Source: Burkholderiales bacterium | GTDB taxonomy: Bacteria; Pseudomonadota; Gammaproteobacteria; Burkholderiales; Thiobacteraceae | Reading direction: 5' to 3' | Length of the DNA stretch: 64,000 nt | NCBI GenBank assembly: GCA_023511995.1 | Contig: JAIMAL010000006.1 | Span: 1 to 64,000 of the forward strand | Shown: piece by piece, positions 46,245-56,970 of the stretch | Position numbering within the stretch: position 1 is the stretch's first letter | Layout of the letters: the number at the start of each line of letters is the position of its first letter | Made by a program: the position numbers and the translations under genes | The notes under the pieces: model-generated | Told to the model about the DNA's origin: nothing | Seen by the model: the letters and a program-made list of their open reading frames with translations, nothing else | Database searches by the model: none

Positions 46245-47672
46245 TTACAGGCCTTCGTAGGCGGCGATCGCGGCGCCGATGGCGGCGGCGAGCAATTCCT
46301 TCGGCCGCGGGACCTGGTAATCCGAAAGCTCCGGATGCTTTTCCACGAAGCTCGTATCGAAACGGCCGCTACGAAAATCCGGGTGCTGGAGAATCTGCTG
46401 GTAATAGGGGATGGTGGTCTTCACCCCATAGACCACCATATCGCTCAACGCCCGCCGCCCGCGCTCGATGACCCCCGGCCAGGTGAGATTCCACACCGTA
46501 AGCTTGGCGCACATGGAGTCATAGTAGGGGGGAATCACATAGCCGGTGTAGATGGCGGCGTCGGTGCGCACACCCGGCCCGCCCGGCGCATAGTAGCGGG
46601 TGATGCGGCCGAAACTGGGCAGGAAATCGTTTTTTGGGTCTTCCGCATTGATACGGAATTCCATGGCATAGCCGCGGTAGTTCACGTCGGACTGTTTGTA
46701 TTGCAGCGGCAGGCCAGAGGCGATGCGGATTTGCTCCTGGACGATGTCCACGCCGGTGATGCTCTCCGTCACCGTGTGTTCCACCTGCAGGCGGGTGTTC
46801 ATCTCCATGAAATAAAACTGGTTGTCGGCATCGAGCAGGAACTCGATGGTGCCGGCATTGACGTAGCCCACGGCGCGCGCAGCCTGTACGGCGAGCTTGC
46901 CGATGTAATTGCGCTGCAGTTCGGTGAGCTGCGGCGAGGGCGCGATTTCGATCAGTTTCTGATTGCGCCGCTGGATGGAACAATCCCGTTCGAAAAGATG
47001 AATGACATTGCCGAACTCGTCGGCAAGAATCTGCACCTCGATGTGGCGCGGGTGAATGATGGCCTTTTCCAGGAAAACCTCCGGCTTGCCGAAGGCCTTC
47101 GCCGCTTCCGAGACCACGCGGTCATAGTTTTTGCGCAGCTCGTCCTCGTTGTTGCAGCGGCGGATGCCACGGCCGCCGCCACCGTTGGTGGCCTTGAGCA
47201 TCACCGGATAGCCGATTTTGCGCGCCAGTGCCACCGCCTCGTCCACCGATTCCAGGTTGTGCTCGGAGCCGGGGATGACGGGAATGCCGGCCTTGATCAT
47301 GGCCTGACGCGCGGCGATCTTGTCCCCCATTTGGCGAATGACCCGCGCCGGCGGGCCGATGAACTTGATGCCCCGCCGGGCACAGATTTCCGCAAGCTGA
47401 GGGTTTTCCGAGAGGAAACCGTAGCCGGGATGCAGCGCATCACAGCCGGAGGCCACCGCCAGGTTGACGATGTTGTGGGCATTGAGATAACCCAGCACCG
47501 GGTCGGCGCCGATGTTGTAGGCTTCGTCCGCCTTTTTGACGTGCAGCGCGTGACGGTCGGCATCGCTGTAGATGGCCACCGACTTGATACCCATTTCGGA
47601 GCAGGCGCGCACGATGCGCACCGCGATCTCGCCCCGGTTGGCAATGAGTATTTTCCTGATCACGCGCGTCAA
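46245..47672 (-). CDS. Biotin carboxylase subunit (pyruvate carboxylase A / AccC-like)
   Basis: The 475-residue ATP-grasp enzyme carboxylates biotin. It shows KILIANRGEIAVRIVRAC, the glycine loop TNGGGGRGIRR, EKAIIHPRHIEVQIL, ERDCSIQRRNQKLIE and NTRLQVEHTVTE. It lies 21 bases upstream of the carboxyltransferase gene, so it most likely serves that partner rather than acetyl-CoA carboxylase. It is divergent from the yceD-rpmF-plsX-fab operon. Confidence 0.92.
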   Translation of the reverse strand: MTRVIRKILIANRGEIAVRIVRACSEMGIKSVAIYSDADRHALHVKKADEAYNIGADPVLGYLNAHNIVNLAVASGCDALHPGYGFLSENPQLAEICARRGIKFIGPPARVIRQMGDKIAARQAMIKAGIPVIPGSEHNLESVDEAVALARKIGYPVMLKATNGGGGRGIRRCNNEDELRKNYDRVVSEAAKAFGKPEVFLEKAIIHPRHIEVQILADEFGNVIHLFERDCSIQRRNQKLIEIAPSPQLTELQRNYIGKLAVQAARAVGYVNAGTIEFLLDADNQFYFMEMNTRLQVEHTVTESITGVDIVQEQIRIASGLPLQYKQSDVNYRGYAMEFRINAEDPKNDFLPSFGRITRYYAPGGPGVRTDAAIYTGYVIPPYYDSMCAKLTVWNLTWPGVIERGRRALSDMVVYGVKTTIPYYQQILQHPDFRSGRFDTSFVEKHPELSDYQVPRPKELLAAAIGAAIAAYEGL

Positions 47673-47716
47673 TCCGCTTTGACAGCCAAAGCCGGCGATT
47701 GTATCATGCGCCCCTT

Positions 47717-48214
47717 ATGTCTGAACAGGTTACGGTGGACAACCTCGAGCTTGCGCGCAGCGGAAAATCGCTGGCCGGCAGTTTTCCGCTGGCCGCCCTT
47801 TCCCGTCTGCACGACCAGGTCGCCTCCCTCGATGCCACTCTGAGTTACGAGTTGAGCGGCCGGCTCGACAGCGAAGGCAAGCCCGGTCTCCACTGCCGGG
47901 TGCAGGGCACCCTGCAGCTTGTCTGCCAGCGCTGTCTGCAACCCCTGACCTGGGAACTCGACCTGGCTTCCGATCTGGTTCTGGTCGGCAGCGAGGCGGA
48001 GCTGGCCGAAGGCAAGGACGATCCGGAGGCACCCGACCGCCTGCTCATGGAGAAGGAAATGGATGTTAAGGCCCTGATCGAAGACGAGGTCCTCCTCGGC
48101 ATGCCCCTCGTTCCGCGCCATCCGGAGGGGCAGTGTCAGGCAGCACAGAGCGGCGCCCGCCGTGAGGGGGAGCACCCCTTCGCCGTGCTCGCGCGGCTGC
48201 GACCGCAGACGTGA
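47717..48214 (+). CDS. yceD: DUF177 protein YceD, 23S rRNA accumulation protein
   Basis: The 165-residue protein has the conserved [14 protein letters not shown] core with a CxxC pair and the closing [18 protein letters not shown] with a third cysteine. YceD-family proteins are linked to 23S rRNA accumulation and precede rpmF nearly everywhere. The ATG at 47717 is preferred over a TTG six codons upstream. Confidence 0.9.
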   Translation: MSEQVTVDNLELARSGKSLAGSFPLAALSRLHDQVASLDATLSYELSGRLDSEGKPGLHCRVQGTLQLVCQRCLQPLTWELDLASDLVLVGSEAELAEGKDDPEAPDRLLMEKEMDVKALIEDEVLLGMPLVPRHPEGQCQAAQSGARREGEHPFAVLARLRPQT

Positions 48215-48245
48215 AGCAACACAGTACAGTAAAAGGAGTCAGTCC

Positions 48246-48422
48246 ATGGCCGTTCAACAGAACAAAAAGTCACCCTCCAAGCGCGGCATGCACCGTGCGC
48301 ACGATTTTCTGACCAATCCGCCGCTGGCAGTGGAACCCACCACCGGCGAAGTGCATCTGCGCCATCACATCAGCCCGAGCGGCTACTACCGCGGCAAGAA
48401 GGTCCTGCGTAAAGGCGATTGA
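48246..48422 (+). CDS. rpmF: 50S ribosomal protein L32
   Basis: The 58-residue protein matches L32: [20 protein letters not shown], then [20 protein letters not shown]. The four zinc cysteines of some L32 proteins are absent, as in other proteobacteria. AAGGAG lies about ten bases upstream of the ATG. The gene lies between yceD and plsX, the standard order. Confidence 0.97.
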   Translation: MAVQQNKKSPSKRGMHRAHDFLTNPPLAVEPTTGEVHLRHHISPSGYYRGKKVLRKGD

Positions 48423-48460
48423 AACAGCGGGCGCGGCTCGCCCGGTGTTCTCCCTGGCCG

Positions 48461-49495
48461 ATGGACATCACGGTCGCAGTGGATGCCATGGGGGGCGATC
48501 ACGGCCCCCATGTCACGGTTCCCGCAGCGCTCTCGGTGCTGGACCGTGATCCCCACGTCAACATCGTCCTCGTGGGTTTGAGCGACGTGCTGGAGGCGGA
48601 GCTGCGCCAGCGGCGCCGCCACACCGATGCCCGCCTGCGCATCCACCATGCGCCGGAAGTGGTGGCCATGGACGAGCCCCCGGCGCAGGCGCTGCGCAAC
48701 AAGAAACATTCCTCCATGCGCCTGGCGGTGGAGCTGGTGAGGACGGGCGAGGCCCACGCTGCAGTCAGTGCCGGCAACACCGGCGCGCTGATGGCGATTT
48801 CCCGGTTCGTGCTCAAGATGCTGCCCGGCATCGAACGTCCGGCCATCTGCACCGTGCTTCCCTCTTTGCGCGGGCCCGTGTACATGCTGGACCTGGGCGC
48901 TAACGTGGACTGCACCGCCGAGCATCTGCGCCAGTTCGCCGTCATGGGCGCTATGCTGGCCTCAGCGGTGGAGGAGAAAGCCAACCCCAGCGTGGGGCTG
49001 CTCAACATCGGCGCCGAGGCGATCAAGGGCAATGACGTGGTCAAGGAAGCAGCGGAGCTTTTGCGCCACAGCCATCTCAATTTCTACGGCAACGTGGAGG
49101 GCGACGACATCTACAAGGGCACCACCGATGTCGTGGTCTGTGACGGCTTTGTTGGCAATGTGGCGCTCAAGACCACCGAGGGGCTCGCCCGCATGCTGGG
49201 CGCCTTCCTGCGCGAGGAATTCAAACGCAGCCTGCTCACCCGGCTCATGGCCCTGGCCGCCTGGCCGGTGATCCAACGCTTCAAGAAGCGCGTCGATCCG
49301 CGCCGCTACAATGGCGCCACCCTCGTCGGCCTGCGCGGCATCGTCATCAAAAGCCATGGCGGGGCCGACAGCTTTGCCTTCCGTTTCGCCATCGAACGGG
49401 CGGTCTCCGAAGCGCGGCACGGCGTACTGCGCCGCATCAGTGAACAGATGGCCCTCATCCACCCCCACGCCCCGGAAGAGGCGACGGTGCAATGA
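48461..49495 (+). CDS. plsX: Phosphate acyltransferase PlsX
   Basis: PlsX converts acyl-ACP to acyl-phosphate for phospholipid synthesis. The 344-residue protein begins [16 protein letters not shown] and has [30 protein letters not shown] and [14 protein letters not shown]. The start at 48461 matches the family; an upstream in-frame ATG at 48419 overlaps rpmF. It overlaps fabH by four bases (ATGA). Confidence 0.95.
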   Translation: MDITVAVDAMGGDHGPHVTVPAALSVLDRDPHVNIVLVGLSDVLEAELRQRRRHTDARLRIHHAPEVVAMDEPPAQALRNKKHSSMRLAVELVRTGEAHAAVSAGNTGALMAISRFVLKMLPGIERPAICTVLPSLRGPVYMLDLGANVDCTAEHLRQFAVMGAMLASAVEEKANPSVGLLNIGAEAIKGNDVVKEAAELLRHSHLNFYGNVEGDDIYKGTTDVVVCDGFVGNVALKTTEGLARMLGAFLREEFKRSLLTRLMALAAWPVIQRFKKRVDPRRYNGATLVGLRGIVIKSHGGADSFAFRFAIERAVSEARHGVLRRISEQMALIHPHAPEEATVQ

Positions 49496-50457
49496 TCTAC
49501 GCCCGCATCGTCGGCACCGGCGGCTACCTGCCGGAAAAAATCCTCACCAACGCCGACCTGGAAAGGATGGTGGACACCTCCGACCAGTGGATCGTGGAGC
49601 GTACCGGCATCCGCGAGCGGCACATCGCCGCCGAAGGGGAATACACCAGCGACCTGGCGGTGGCTGCCGCCCGTCGTGCCCTGGAAATGGCGGAAGTCCA
49701 TCCGGCAAGCGTCGACCTCCTCATCGTCGCCACCACCACGCCCGACCGTGTCTTTCCCAGCACTGCCTGCATCGTGCAGGCGAAACTGGGCATTGCCAAC
49801 GCTTCCCCCGCCTTCGACGTGCAGGCCGTCTGCAGCGGTTTCGTCTATGCGCTGGCCACCGCCAACAATTTCATCCGCGCCGGCCAGGCCCGGACGGCAC
49901 TGGTGATCGGCGCCGAGACCCTTTCCCGCATCACCGATTACACCGACCGCACCAACTGCATCCTCTGGGGGGATGGGGCGGGGGCGGTCGTGCTCGCCGC
50001 TGACGACGAGCCCGGCATCATCTCCACCCACCTGCATGCCGACGGCCGCCACCAAGAGCTGCTTTACGTGGATGGCGGCCCCTCCATGGGCAACTGCAGC
50101 GGCGCCGGACCCCACATGCGCATGCAGGGGAACGCGGTGTTCAAGATGGCGGTGAACACCCTGGATGCCATCGTCGATGAGACCCTGGCCGCCAATGGCC
50201 TCCTCAAGAGCGACATCCACTGGCTGGTGCCCCATCAGGCCAATATCCGCATCATCCAGGCCACGGCGAAGAAACTGGGCATGAGTATGGAAAACGTGGT
50301 GCTCACCGTGGACAAACACGGCAACACCTCCGCGGCATCCATTCCCCTGGCCCTCGATACCGCAGTGCGGGACGGCCGCATCCGCCGGGGCGAAACCCTC
50401 CTCATGGAGGCCTTTGGCGGTGGCTTCACCTGGGGTTCCGCGCTGGTGCGCTTTTGA
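49492..50457 (+). CDS. fabH: 3-oxoacyl-ACP synthase III
   Basis: FabH starts fatty-acid synthesis by condensing acetyl-CoA with malonyl-ACP. The 321-residue enzyme has the catalytic C114 ([10 protein letters not shown]), the histidine in VPHQANIRI and the asparagine in [10 protein letters not shown]. It is coupled to plsX by an ATGA overlap. Confidence 0.96.
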   Translation: MIYARIVGTGGYLPEKILTNADLERMVDTSDQWIVERTGIRERHIAAEGEYTSDLAVAAARRALEMAEVHPASVDLLIVATTTPDRVFPSTACIVQAKLGIANASPAFDVQAVCSGFVYALATANNFIRAGQARTALVIGAETLSRITDYTDRTNCILWGDGAGAVVLAADDEPGIISTHLHADGRHQELLYVDGGPSMGNCSGAGPHMRMQGNAVFKMAVNTLDAIVDETLAANGLLKSDIHWLVPHQANIRIIQATAKKLGMSMENVVLTVDKHGNTSAASIPLALDTAVRDGRIRRGETLLMEAFGGGFTWGSALVRF

Positions 50458-50495
50458 CTGATGGGTGGCTTACGCGCCCTTGACCAAGGATGACC

Positions 50496-51428
50496 ATGAA
50501 ATTCGCTTTTCTCTTTCCCGGACAGGGCTCCCAGTCGGTGGGCATGATGGCCGCTTTCGCCGCTGAAGCCCTTGTGCGCGACACCTTCGCCGAAGCCTCC
50601 GAAGTGCTCGGCCAGGACCTGTGGGCCCTGGTGAGCGAGGGCCCGGCGGAGGAACTCAACAAAACCGTCAACACCCAGCCGGTGATGCTTGCCGCCGGGA
50701 TGGCGGTCTACCGGGCCTGGCAGGCCGCAGGCGGCCCGGAGCCCGCCGTGATGGCCGGCCACAGTCTGGGGGAATACACGGCGCTTGTCGCCGCCGGGGC
50801 CTTATCCTTCGCCGATGCCGTGCGGCTCACCCGGCTGCGCGCCCAGGCCATGCAGGAGGCGGTGGCCGAGGGTGTGGGGGCGATGGCCGCCATCCTGGGG
50901 CTTCCCGACGAAGCGGTGCGCGCCCTCTGCAGCGAGGCCGCCGAAGGGGAGGTGCTGGAGGCGGTCAACTTCAACAGCCCCGGCCAGGTGGTGATCGCCG
51001 GCCACAAAGCCGCCGTGGAGCGGGGTGTGGCGCTCGCCCGGAGCAAAGGCGCGAAACGGGCGGTGATGCTGCCCGTCTCGGTGCCCTCCCACTGCACCCT
51101 CATGCGGGGCGCCGCCGAGGTGCTGGCCCGCCATCTGGAGGAGGTGGCGTTCCAGCGTCCCCGCATCCCCGTTTTGCAGAATGCCGACGTGGCCGCCTTC
51201 GACAGCCCGGAGGCCATCCGGGCGGCGTTGGTGCGCCAGCTCTTCAGTCCGGTGCGGTGGGTGGAGACCATCCAGCGCATGGCGGCGGAAGGGGTGACCC
51301 TTGCGGCGGAGTGCGGGCCGGGCAAGGTCCTGGCGGGCCTCAACAAGCGCATCGCCCCCGAAATGGCGTGCCTGGCGCTCGTCGATCCGGCTTCGCTCGC
51401 TGACGCAATATCTAAAGTGAAACAGTAA
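50496..51428 (+). CDS. fabD: Malonyl CoA-acyl carrier protein transacylase
   Basis: FabD loads malonate onto ACP. The 310-residue protein begins MKFAFLFPGQGSQSVGM with S90 in AGHSLGEY and the catalytic histidine in VPSHCTLM. The ATG at 50496 is chosen because AAGGA ends five bases upstream; an ATG at 50490 overlaps that site. Confidence 0.95.
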   Translation: MKFAFLFPGQGSQSVGMMAAFAAEALVRDTFAEASEVLGQDLWALVSEGPAEELNKTVNTQPVMLAAGMAVYRAWQAAGGPEPAVMAGHSLGEYTALVAAGALSFADAVRLTRLRAQAMQEAVAEGVGAMAAILGLPDEAVRALCSEAAEGEVLEAVNFNSPGQVVIAGHKAAVERGVALARSKGAKRAVMLPVSVPSHCTLMRGAAEVLARHLEEVAFQRPRIPVLQNADVAAFDSPEAIRAALVRQLFSPVRWVETIQRMAAEGVTLAAECGPGKVLAGLNKRIAPEMACLALVDPASLADAISKVKQ

Positions 51429-51473
51429 GTTGCAAAGCATTTATCAACCAAACTCTCAAGAATAGGAGGCCTC

Positions 51474-52214
51474 ATGCTGGACGGACAAATCGCCCTCGTC
51501 ACCGGGGCCAGCCGGGGCATCGGCCGGGCCTGCGCCCTGGAACTGGGCCGCATGGGCGCCACGGTGATCGGCACCGCCACCAGCGAAGCCGGTGCCGAGG
51601 CCATCGGGCGGGCACTCGCCGAAGCGGGGGTGAAGGGCAGGGGATTCGTCCTCGACGTCACCGACGGACAAGCCATTGAGCAGGTCCTGGGAAAGATCCG
51701 GGGGGAATTCGGGGAGGTCAGCATCCTCGTCAACAATGCCGGCATCACCCGGGATAACCTCCTCATGCGCATGCGGGAGGAGGAGTGGGACCAGATCATG
51801 GACACCAACCTCAAATCCGTTTTCCGCCTCTCCCAGGCCGTGCTGCGTCCCATGACCAAGGCCCGCTACGGGCGCATCATCAGCATCGCCTCGGTGGTGG
51901 GCGCCATGGGCAATGCGGGGCAGACCAACTACGCCGCGGCCAAGGCCGGCATCATGGGCTTCACCAAGGCGCTTGCGAGGGAGGTCGGCTCCCGCAACAT
52001 CACGGTCAACTGCGTCGCCCCAGGCTTCATCGACACCGACATGACCCGGGCGCTGCCGGAAGCCCAGCGCCAAGCGCTTTTGGCCCATATTCCCCTGGGC
52101 CGGCTGGGCACCCCCGAGGACGTGGCCGCCGCCGTGGGCTTTCTGGCCTCGCCGAAGGCGGCCTACATCACCGGCGTCACGCTCCACGTGAACGGCGGCA
52201 TGTACATGATTTGA
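51474..52214 (+). CDS. fabG: 3-oxoacyl-ACP reductase
   Basis: FabG reduces beta-ketoacyl-ACP with NADPH. The 246-residue SDR has TGASRGIGRACAL, NNAGITRDNLLMRM, the catalytic Ser/Tyr/Lys in IASVVGAMGNAGQTNYAAAK and ends with VTLHVNGGMYM. AGGAGG precedes the ATG by about six bases. It ends the first part of the fab cluster; acpP has its own promoter. Confidence 0.96.
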   Translation: MLDGQIALVTGASRGIGRACALELGRMGATVIGTATSEAGAEAIGRALAEAGVKGRGFVLDVTDGQAIEQVLGKIRGEFGEVSILVNNAGITRDNLLMRMREEEWDQIMDTNLKSVFRLSQAVLRPMTKARYGRIISIASVVGAMGNAGQTNYAAAKAGIMGFTKALAREVGSRNITVNCVAPGFIDTDMTRALPEAQRQALLAHIPLGRLGTPEDVAAAVGFLASPKAAYITGVTLHVNGGMYMI

Positions 52215-52241
52215 AATAGAAAAATGAAACGGCCGAGGCTT

Positions 52242-52270
52242 TTGGCCGGGGCCGGCGATTCTGCTACAAT
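52242..52270 (+). promoter_or_regulatory. Sigma-70 promoter of acpP
   Basis: TTGGCC and TACAAT are separated by 17 bases in the 103-base gap between fabG and acpP. The start site would give a leader of about 40 bases. A separate promoter fits the very high demand for acyl carrier protein. Confidence 0.75.
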
Positions 52271-52317
52271 GCGCAGGTTTTTGCGATCCCATCCCAAGTC
52301 AAGGTAAGGAGCCCCAG

Positions 52318-52557
52318 ATGGAAAACATCGAACAACGCGTCAAGAAGATCGTCGCCGAGCAGTTGGGTGTCAACGAGGCGGAAGTGAAGAACGAGTCTTC
52401 CTTCGTGGACGATCTGGGCGCGGATTCCCTGGACACCGTGGAGCTGGTGATGGCCCTGGAGGAGGAGTTCGATTGCGAGATTCCGGATGAAGAGGCGGAG
52501 AAGATCACCACCGTCCAGCAGGCCATCGACTATATCAACACCCACCTCAAGAAATAA
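52318..52557 (+). CDS. acpP: Acyl carrier protein
   Basis: The 79-residue acidic protein carries the phosphopantetheine serine S37 in [19 protein letters not shown]. It is near-identical in outline to E. coli AcpP. TAAGGAG lies upstream of the ATG. Placement between fabG and fabF is standard. Confidence 0.98.
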   Translation: MENIEQRVKKIVAEQLGVNEAEVKNESSFVDDLGADSLDTVELVMALEEEFDCEIPDEEAEKITTVQQAIDYINTHLKK

Positions 52558-52586
52558 CCCCGCCCTTATCTTTCCGGAGTCATCGT

Positions 52587-53825
52587 TTGGTCAGACGCAG
52601 AGTCGCCGTTACCGGCCTGGGGATCGTCAGCCCGGTGGGCAACACCGTGGATGAAGCCTGGGCCAACATCCTCGCCGGCCGTTCCGGCATCACCCGCATC
52701 ACGCGCTTCGACGCTTCCGCCTTCGCTTCCCAGATCGCCGGAGAGGTGAAGGGTTTCGACGTCGGCGCCTACCTGTCCGCCAAGGAAGCCCGGCGCATGG
52801 ATACCTTCATCCATTACGGGATGGCGGCCAGCATCCAGGCGCTGCGCGATGCCGGCATCGACCCCAAACCGGAAGACCCCGAGCGGTATGGCGTCATCGT
52901 CGGCTCCGGCATCGGCGGCCTGCCCATGATCGAATCCACCCACAGCGAGTATCTCGCCAACGGTCCGCGCCGAATTTCCCCCTTTTTCATCCCCGCCACC
53001 ATCATCAACATGATTTCGGGCAACCTCTCCATCATGTATGGTTTTGAGGGCCCGAATCTTGCCATCGTTACCGCCTGCACGACCGCCACCCATTGCATCG
53101 GTGAGGCGGCGCGCCTCATCCAGTATGGGGATGCCGACGTGATGGTGGCGGGCGGGGCGGAAGCCACCGTGACCCCCCTGGCCATCGGCGGTTTCGCCGC
53201 GGCGAAGGCGCTGTCCACCCGCAACGACGATCCCGCTGCCGCCAGCCGCCCCTGGGATAGCGGCCGCGACGGCTTCGTCCTGGGGGAGGGCGCCGGCGTG
53301 CTGGTGTTGGAAGAATACGAGCGGGCGGTGGCCCGGGGCGCCAAAATCTATTGCGAGCTCATCGGCTTCGGCATGGGGGCGGATGCCTACCACATGACCG
53401 CCCCCTGCGAGGACGGGGCGGGGGCGGCGCGCTGCATGCGCAACGCCCTGCGGGATGCGGGGGTGGCCCCGGAGGAAGTGGATTACATCAACGCCCACGG
53501 CACCTCCACCCCCTTGGGCGACAAGGCGGAAACCGTGGCCGTCAAGGCTGCCTTCGGCGACCATGCCCGCAAGCTGGTGATGAGTTCCACCAAGTCCATG
53601 ACCGGCCACCTCCTGGGGGCGGCGGGCGGAGTGGAAGCGGTGTTCACCGCTCTGGCGATCCGCGACCAGGTGGCGCCGCCCACCATCAACCTGTTTTCCC
53701 CGGACCCGGAATGCGATCTCGACTACGCCGCCAATGCGGCGCGGAAAATGAGCATTCGCGTGGCCCTCTCCAACTCCTTCGGTTTTGGCGGCACCAACGG
53801 CACGTTGGTCTTCCGCAGGGTCTGA
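52587..53825 (+). CDS. fabF: 3-oxoacyl-ACP synthase II
   Basis: FabF elongates acyl-ACP. The 412-residue enzyme has C164 ([12 protein letters not shown]), one histidine in [11 protein letters not shown] and the second in GHLLGAAGG. The start is TTG ([19 protein letters not shown] in translation), supported by GGAG eight bases upstream and by family alignment; no ATG lies near. Confidence 0.96.
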   Translation: MVRRRVAVTGLGIVSPVGNTVDEAWANILAGRSGITRITRFDASAFASQIAGEVKGFDVGAYLSAKEARRMDTFIHYGMAASIQALRDAGIDPKPEDPERYGVIVGSGIGGLPMIESTHSEYLANGPRRISPFFIPATIINMISGNLSIMYGFEGPNLAIVTACTTATHCIGEAARLIQYGDADVMVAGGAEATVTPLAIGGFAAAKALSTRNDDPAAASRPWDSGRDGFVLGEGAGVLVLEEYERAVARGAKIYCELIGFGMGADAYHMTAPCEDGAGAARCMRNALRDAGVAPEEVDYINAHGTSTPLGDKAETVAVKAAFGDHARKLVMSSTKSMTGHLLGAAGGVEAVFTALAIRDQVAPPTINLFSPDPECDLDYAANAARKMSIRVALSNSFGFGGTNGTLVFRRV

Positions 53826-53849
53826 CGCCTGCCGCGGCGCCGCCGCACC

Positions 53850-55166
53850 ATGAGCGCGCCGATCGAAATCGAGCTGCCGGCCCTGCCCGATCTCCTCGCC
53901 CTCCATGCGACCTGGCCGGAGCGCTACCCCTACCTCCTGCAGACCCTGGCGGGGGCGGGCTGGGACATCCTCTTCGCCTGTCCCTCGCACACCCGACGCT
54001 TCCGCCTGGGGGAAACGGGCGTGCTTGCCGCCCTGGAGGCGGCCTGGCGGGAAGAGGCGCAGCCCCCATCCCCCAGCCGGCTTCCCTTCCGCGGCGGCTG
54101 GTTCGTTTACCTCGGCTATGAGGTGCTGCAGGAAATCGAGCCCCGGGTCCCGCCCCGACAGCCGCTGGCGGATTTTCCGCTGGCGGTGTTGAGCCGCATC
54201 CCCGCCGCCCTCCTCGTGGACCGGGAGCGGCAGCGGGCCTACGCCGTTGCCGAAGCCGGCCACCGGGATTGCCTCGACACCCTCCTTGCCGACGCGCAGG
54301 CCAAATCCGCCTGGCAGCCGGCCCCGGCGGTCGCCCAATGGGTCGAGGAAGCCCCCGCGGAAACCTTTCTGGAAGGGGTGGGCCGCGTTCTCGCCTACAT
54401 TCGCGAAGGGGACGTGTTCCAGGTGAATCTCGCCCGCCGCTGGCAGGCGGCGCTTGCCGCCGGGGTGAGCGCCGCCGATCTTTATGCGGCCCTGTCCCGC
54501 CACAATCCGGCGCCTTTTGCCGGGCTTGCCCACTTTGGCCGGGAAGCGATCGTGAGCTCTTCCCCGGAACGCCTGGTGCGCATTGAAGGCACGGCCATCG
54601 AAACACGCCCCATCGCCGGCACCCGCCCGCGGGCGGCGGACCCGGCCGCCGATGCCGCCCTGCGCGCGGAACTCCTTGCCACCGCCAAGGAACGCGCCGA
54701 ACACATCATGCTGGTGGATCTGGAACGCAATGACCTGGGCCGGGTCTGTGTGCCGGGGAGCGTCGAGGTTCCCCGCCTGCTGGAACTCACCTCCTACGCC
54801 CACGTGCATCACCTGGAATCCACCGTGCGCGGTCGGCTGCGACCCGGCGTCTCTCCGGCGCAAGTGGTGCGCGCCCTGTTTCCGGGGGGCACCATCACCG
54901 GCTGCCCCAAGGTCCGCTGCCTGGAAATCATCCGGGAACTGGAGGCGGTGCCCCGCCTCGCCTATACGGGCAGCATGGGCTATGTGAACCGGGACGGCAG
55001 CCTCGACCTCAACATCCTCATCCGTAGCTTCATGGTGGAGGAGGGGCGGCTCGAATTCTGGGCGGGGGCGGGCATCGTCGCCGACTCCCGGCCGGAGCGG
55101 GAATTGGCAGAAACGCGCGCCAAGGCCAGGGGCCTGTTGCGCGCCTTGGGGGTCTTCCATGACTGA
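53850..55166 (+). CDS. pabB: Aminodeoxychorismate synthase component I
   Basis: PabB converts chorismate to 4-amino-4-deoxychorismate for folate. The 438-residue protein has the chorismate-binding domain: IREGDVFQVNLARRW, SSSPERLVRIEG, RPIAGTRPR, HIMLVDLERNDLGRV, GTITGCPKVRCLEII and GAGIVADSRPERE. It overlaps pabC by eight bases, which puts two successive folate enzymes side by side. The glutaminase subunit PabA is not in the window. Confidence 0.92.
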   Translation: MSAPIEIELPALPDLLALHATWPERYPYLLQTLAGAGWDILFACPSHTRRFRLGETGVLAALEAAWREEAQPPSPSRLPFRGGWFVYLGYEVLQEIEPRVPPRQPLADFPLAVLSRIPAALLVDRERQRAYAVAEAGHRDCLDTLLADAQAKSAWQPAPAVAQWVEEAPAETFLEGVGRVLAYIREGDVFQVNLARRWQAALAAGVSAADLYAALSRHNPAPFAGLAHFGREAIVSSSPERLVRIEGTAIETRPIAGTRPRAADPAADAALRAELLATAKERAEHIMLVDLERNDLGRVCVPGSVEVPRLLELTSYAHVHHLESTVRGRLRPGVSPAQVVRALFPGGTITGCPKVRCLEIIRELEAVPRLAYTGSMGYVNRDGSLDLNILIRSFMVEEGRLEFWAGAGIVADSRPERELAETRAKARGLLRALGVFHD

Positions 55167-55992
55167 AGCCAAGCCAGGCCTCGTCCGGACCCTCGTCAAT
55201 GGGGTGGCGACCTCCCACGTGGGGGTCCTGGACCGCGGCCTCATGTACGGCGATGGCGTGTTCCGCACCCTGCGCGTGGCCGGCGGCCGGCCCCTGTGCT
55301 GGTCCCGCCACTACCGGCGCCTTTGCAGCGATTGCAGCCGGCTGGGCATCGCGCCCCCGGAGGCCTCCCGGCTAGAAGGGGAGATCGCGGCACTGGTGGA
55401 GGAGGCGGACTGTGTGCTGAAAATCGTCGTCACCCGGGGGGAAGGGGGCCGCGGCTACGGCGCCCGGGCCCTGACGCCCACCCGTATCCTGCTGCGCGCG
55501 CCGCTGCCGGATCATCCCCCAAGCTATCGCCGGGAAGGGGTGCGGCTTCACCTTTGCAAGCTGCGCCTCGCCCACCAGCCGCGGCTTGCTGGGGTGAAGC
55601 ACTTAAACCGCCTGGAAAACGTCCTCGCGCGGGCGGAATGGAGCGATCCCGAGGTGCCGGAAGGCCTGCTCCTCGATGAGGAGGGCATGGTCATCGAGGG
55701 CACCATGAGCAATCTTTTCCTGCGGCGGGGCGACCGCCTCCTCACCCCGGACCTCAGCCTTTGCGGCGTGGCGGGTGTGCAAAGGGAACGCATCCTGGAA
55801 AAAGCCCCCCGTCTCGGACTGAAGCCCGAAGTGGCCCGCTTTGGTCTCCCGGAGCTGCTGGCCGCGGAAGAGGTCTTCGTCTGCAACAGTATCATCGGCC
55901 TGTGGCCGGTGCGGGCCCTGGGACAACATCCCTTCACGGTGGGCGGCCTTGCCGGGGCGCTGGATGCCCTCCTGGCCGAAGACGATGCTTAA
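55159..55992 (+). CDS. pabC: Aminodeoxychorismate lyase
   Basis: PabC releases 4-aminobenzoate from aminodeoxychorismate. The 277-residue fold-type IV PLP enzyme has DRGLMYGDGVFRTLRV, the PLP lysine K147 in LAGVKHLNRLENVLAR, and EGTMSNLFLRRG. It starts inside the end of pabB and overlaps mltG by eight bases. Confidence 0.93.
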   Translation: MTEAKPGLVRTLVNGVATSHVGVLDRGLMYGDGVFRTLRVAGGRPLCWSRHYRRLCSDCSRLGIAPPEASRLEGEIAALVEEADCVLKIVVTRGEGGRGYGARALTPTRILLRAPLPDHPPSYRREGVRLHLCKLRLAHQPRLAGVKHLNRLENVLARAEWSDPEVPEGLLLDEEGMVIEGTMSNLFLRRGDRLLTPDLSLCGVAGVQRERILEKAPRLGLKPEVARFGLPELLAAEEVFVCNSIIGLWPVRALGQHPFTVGGLAGALDALLAEDDA

Positions 55993-56968
55993 ACGCTTGA
56001 TCCTTCTTTTGGTTTCCGGGGTGCTCTTGGTTACCGGCTGGCTGGCCTGGTTTGCGGTCTCCCGCCTGCCCCTGCCGCAGACGCCCTTCGCCTTCGAGCT
56101 TACCCCGGGCAGCAGCCTCAGAAGCGTGGCGCGACAGCTCACGGCAGCGGGGCTTTTGCGGGAGCCGTGGAGCTTCATCACCCTGGTGCGGCTAACGGGT
56201 CGGGCCACCGACCTCAAGGCGGGAAACTATCTCCTGGAGCAGCCGCCCACGGGTCTTGAGCTCTACCGCATGCTCACCCGTGGTGAGGTGCAGGTGGCCG
56301 AAATCCGCTTCATCGAGGGCTGGACCTTCCGTCAGGTGCGCGAGGCGCTGGATGCCCATCCGGCACTGCGCCATGAAACCAAAGGGCTTTCCGAGCAGGA
56401 AATCCTGCGCCGCCTGGGCATCGACTCCCCCCATCCGGAGGGTCTGTTTTTTCCCGACACCTACTACTTCGGCGCCGGGGTGAGTGACCTTTCCATCCTG
56501 CGCCGTGCCCACGCCCTGCTGGAACACCACCTCGCCCGGGAATGGGAGGGGCGGCAGTCGGGGCTACCCTACCGCAGCCCCTACGAAGCCCTCATCATGG
56601 CCTCCATCGTGGAAAAGGAAACCGGCGTGGCGGAGGAGCGGCCCCTCATTGCCGGCGTCTTCGTCAACCGGCTGCGCCTCAACATGCGCCTGCAGACCGA
56701 CCCCACCGTCATCTATGGCCTGGGCGAGGCCTTCGATGGCAACCTGCGGCGGCGACACCTGGAAACCGACGGGCCTTACAATACCTACCTGCGACCGGGT
56801 CTGCCGCCCACTCCCATTGCCATGCCGGGGCTGGCGGCCATCCGCGCCGCACTCCATCCCGCCCCCACACGCGCCCTCTATTTCGTGAGCCGGGGCGATG
56901 GCACCCACGCCTTTTCGGAGACCCTGACGGAACACAACCGGGCGGTGGCCCGTTACCAACTGAGGTGA
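55985..56968 (+). CDS. mltG: Endolytic transglycosylase MltG
   Basis: MltG cuts nascent peptidoglycan and may set glycan length. The 327-residue protein has one N-terminal membrane helix ([19 protein letters not shown]) and the YceG domain with E210 in [28 protein letters not shown] and [13 protein letters not shown]. It lies between pabC and tmk as in E. coli (yceG). The start overlaps the pabC stop. Confidence 0.94.
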   Translation: MLKRLILLLVSGVLLVTGWLAWFAVSRLPLPQTPFAFELTPGSSLRSVARQLTAAGLLREPWSFITLVRLTGRATDLKAGNYLLEQPPTGLELYRMLTRGEVQVAEIRFIEGWTFRQVREALDAHPALRHETKGLSEQEILRRLGIDSPHPEGLFFPDTYYFGAGVSDLSILRRAHALLEHHLAREWEGRQSGLPYRSPYEALIMASIVEKETGVAEERPLIAGVFVNRLRLNMRLQTDPTVIYGLGEAFDGNLRRRHLETDGPYNTYLRPGLPPTPIAMPGLAAIRAALHPAPTRALYFVSRGDGTHAFSETLTEHNRAVARYQLR

Positions 56969-56970
56969 GG

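Noticed and set aside
44028-47843. Very long open frame on the plus strand, about 1270 codons
   Set aside because: It is antisense to the carboxylase pair and maf, is His/Gly/Asp-rich without domains, and comes from codon bias of GC-rich genes on the other strand.
52566-55268. Long open frame on the minus strand, about 900 codons
   Set aside because: Antisense to fabF and pabB; low-complexity Gly/Arg/His composition.
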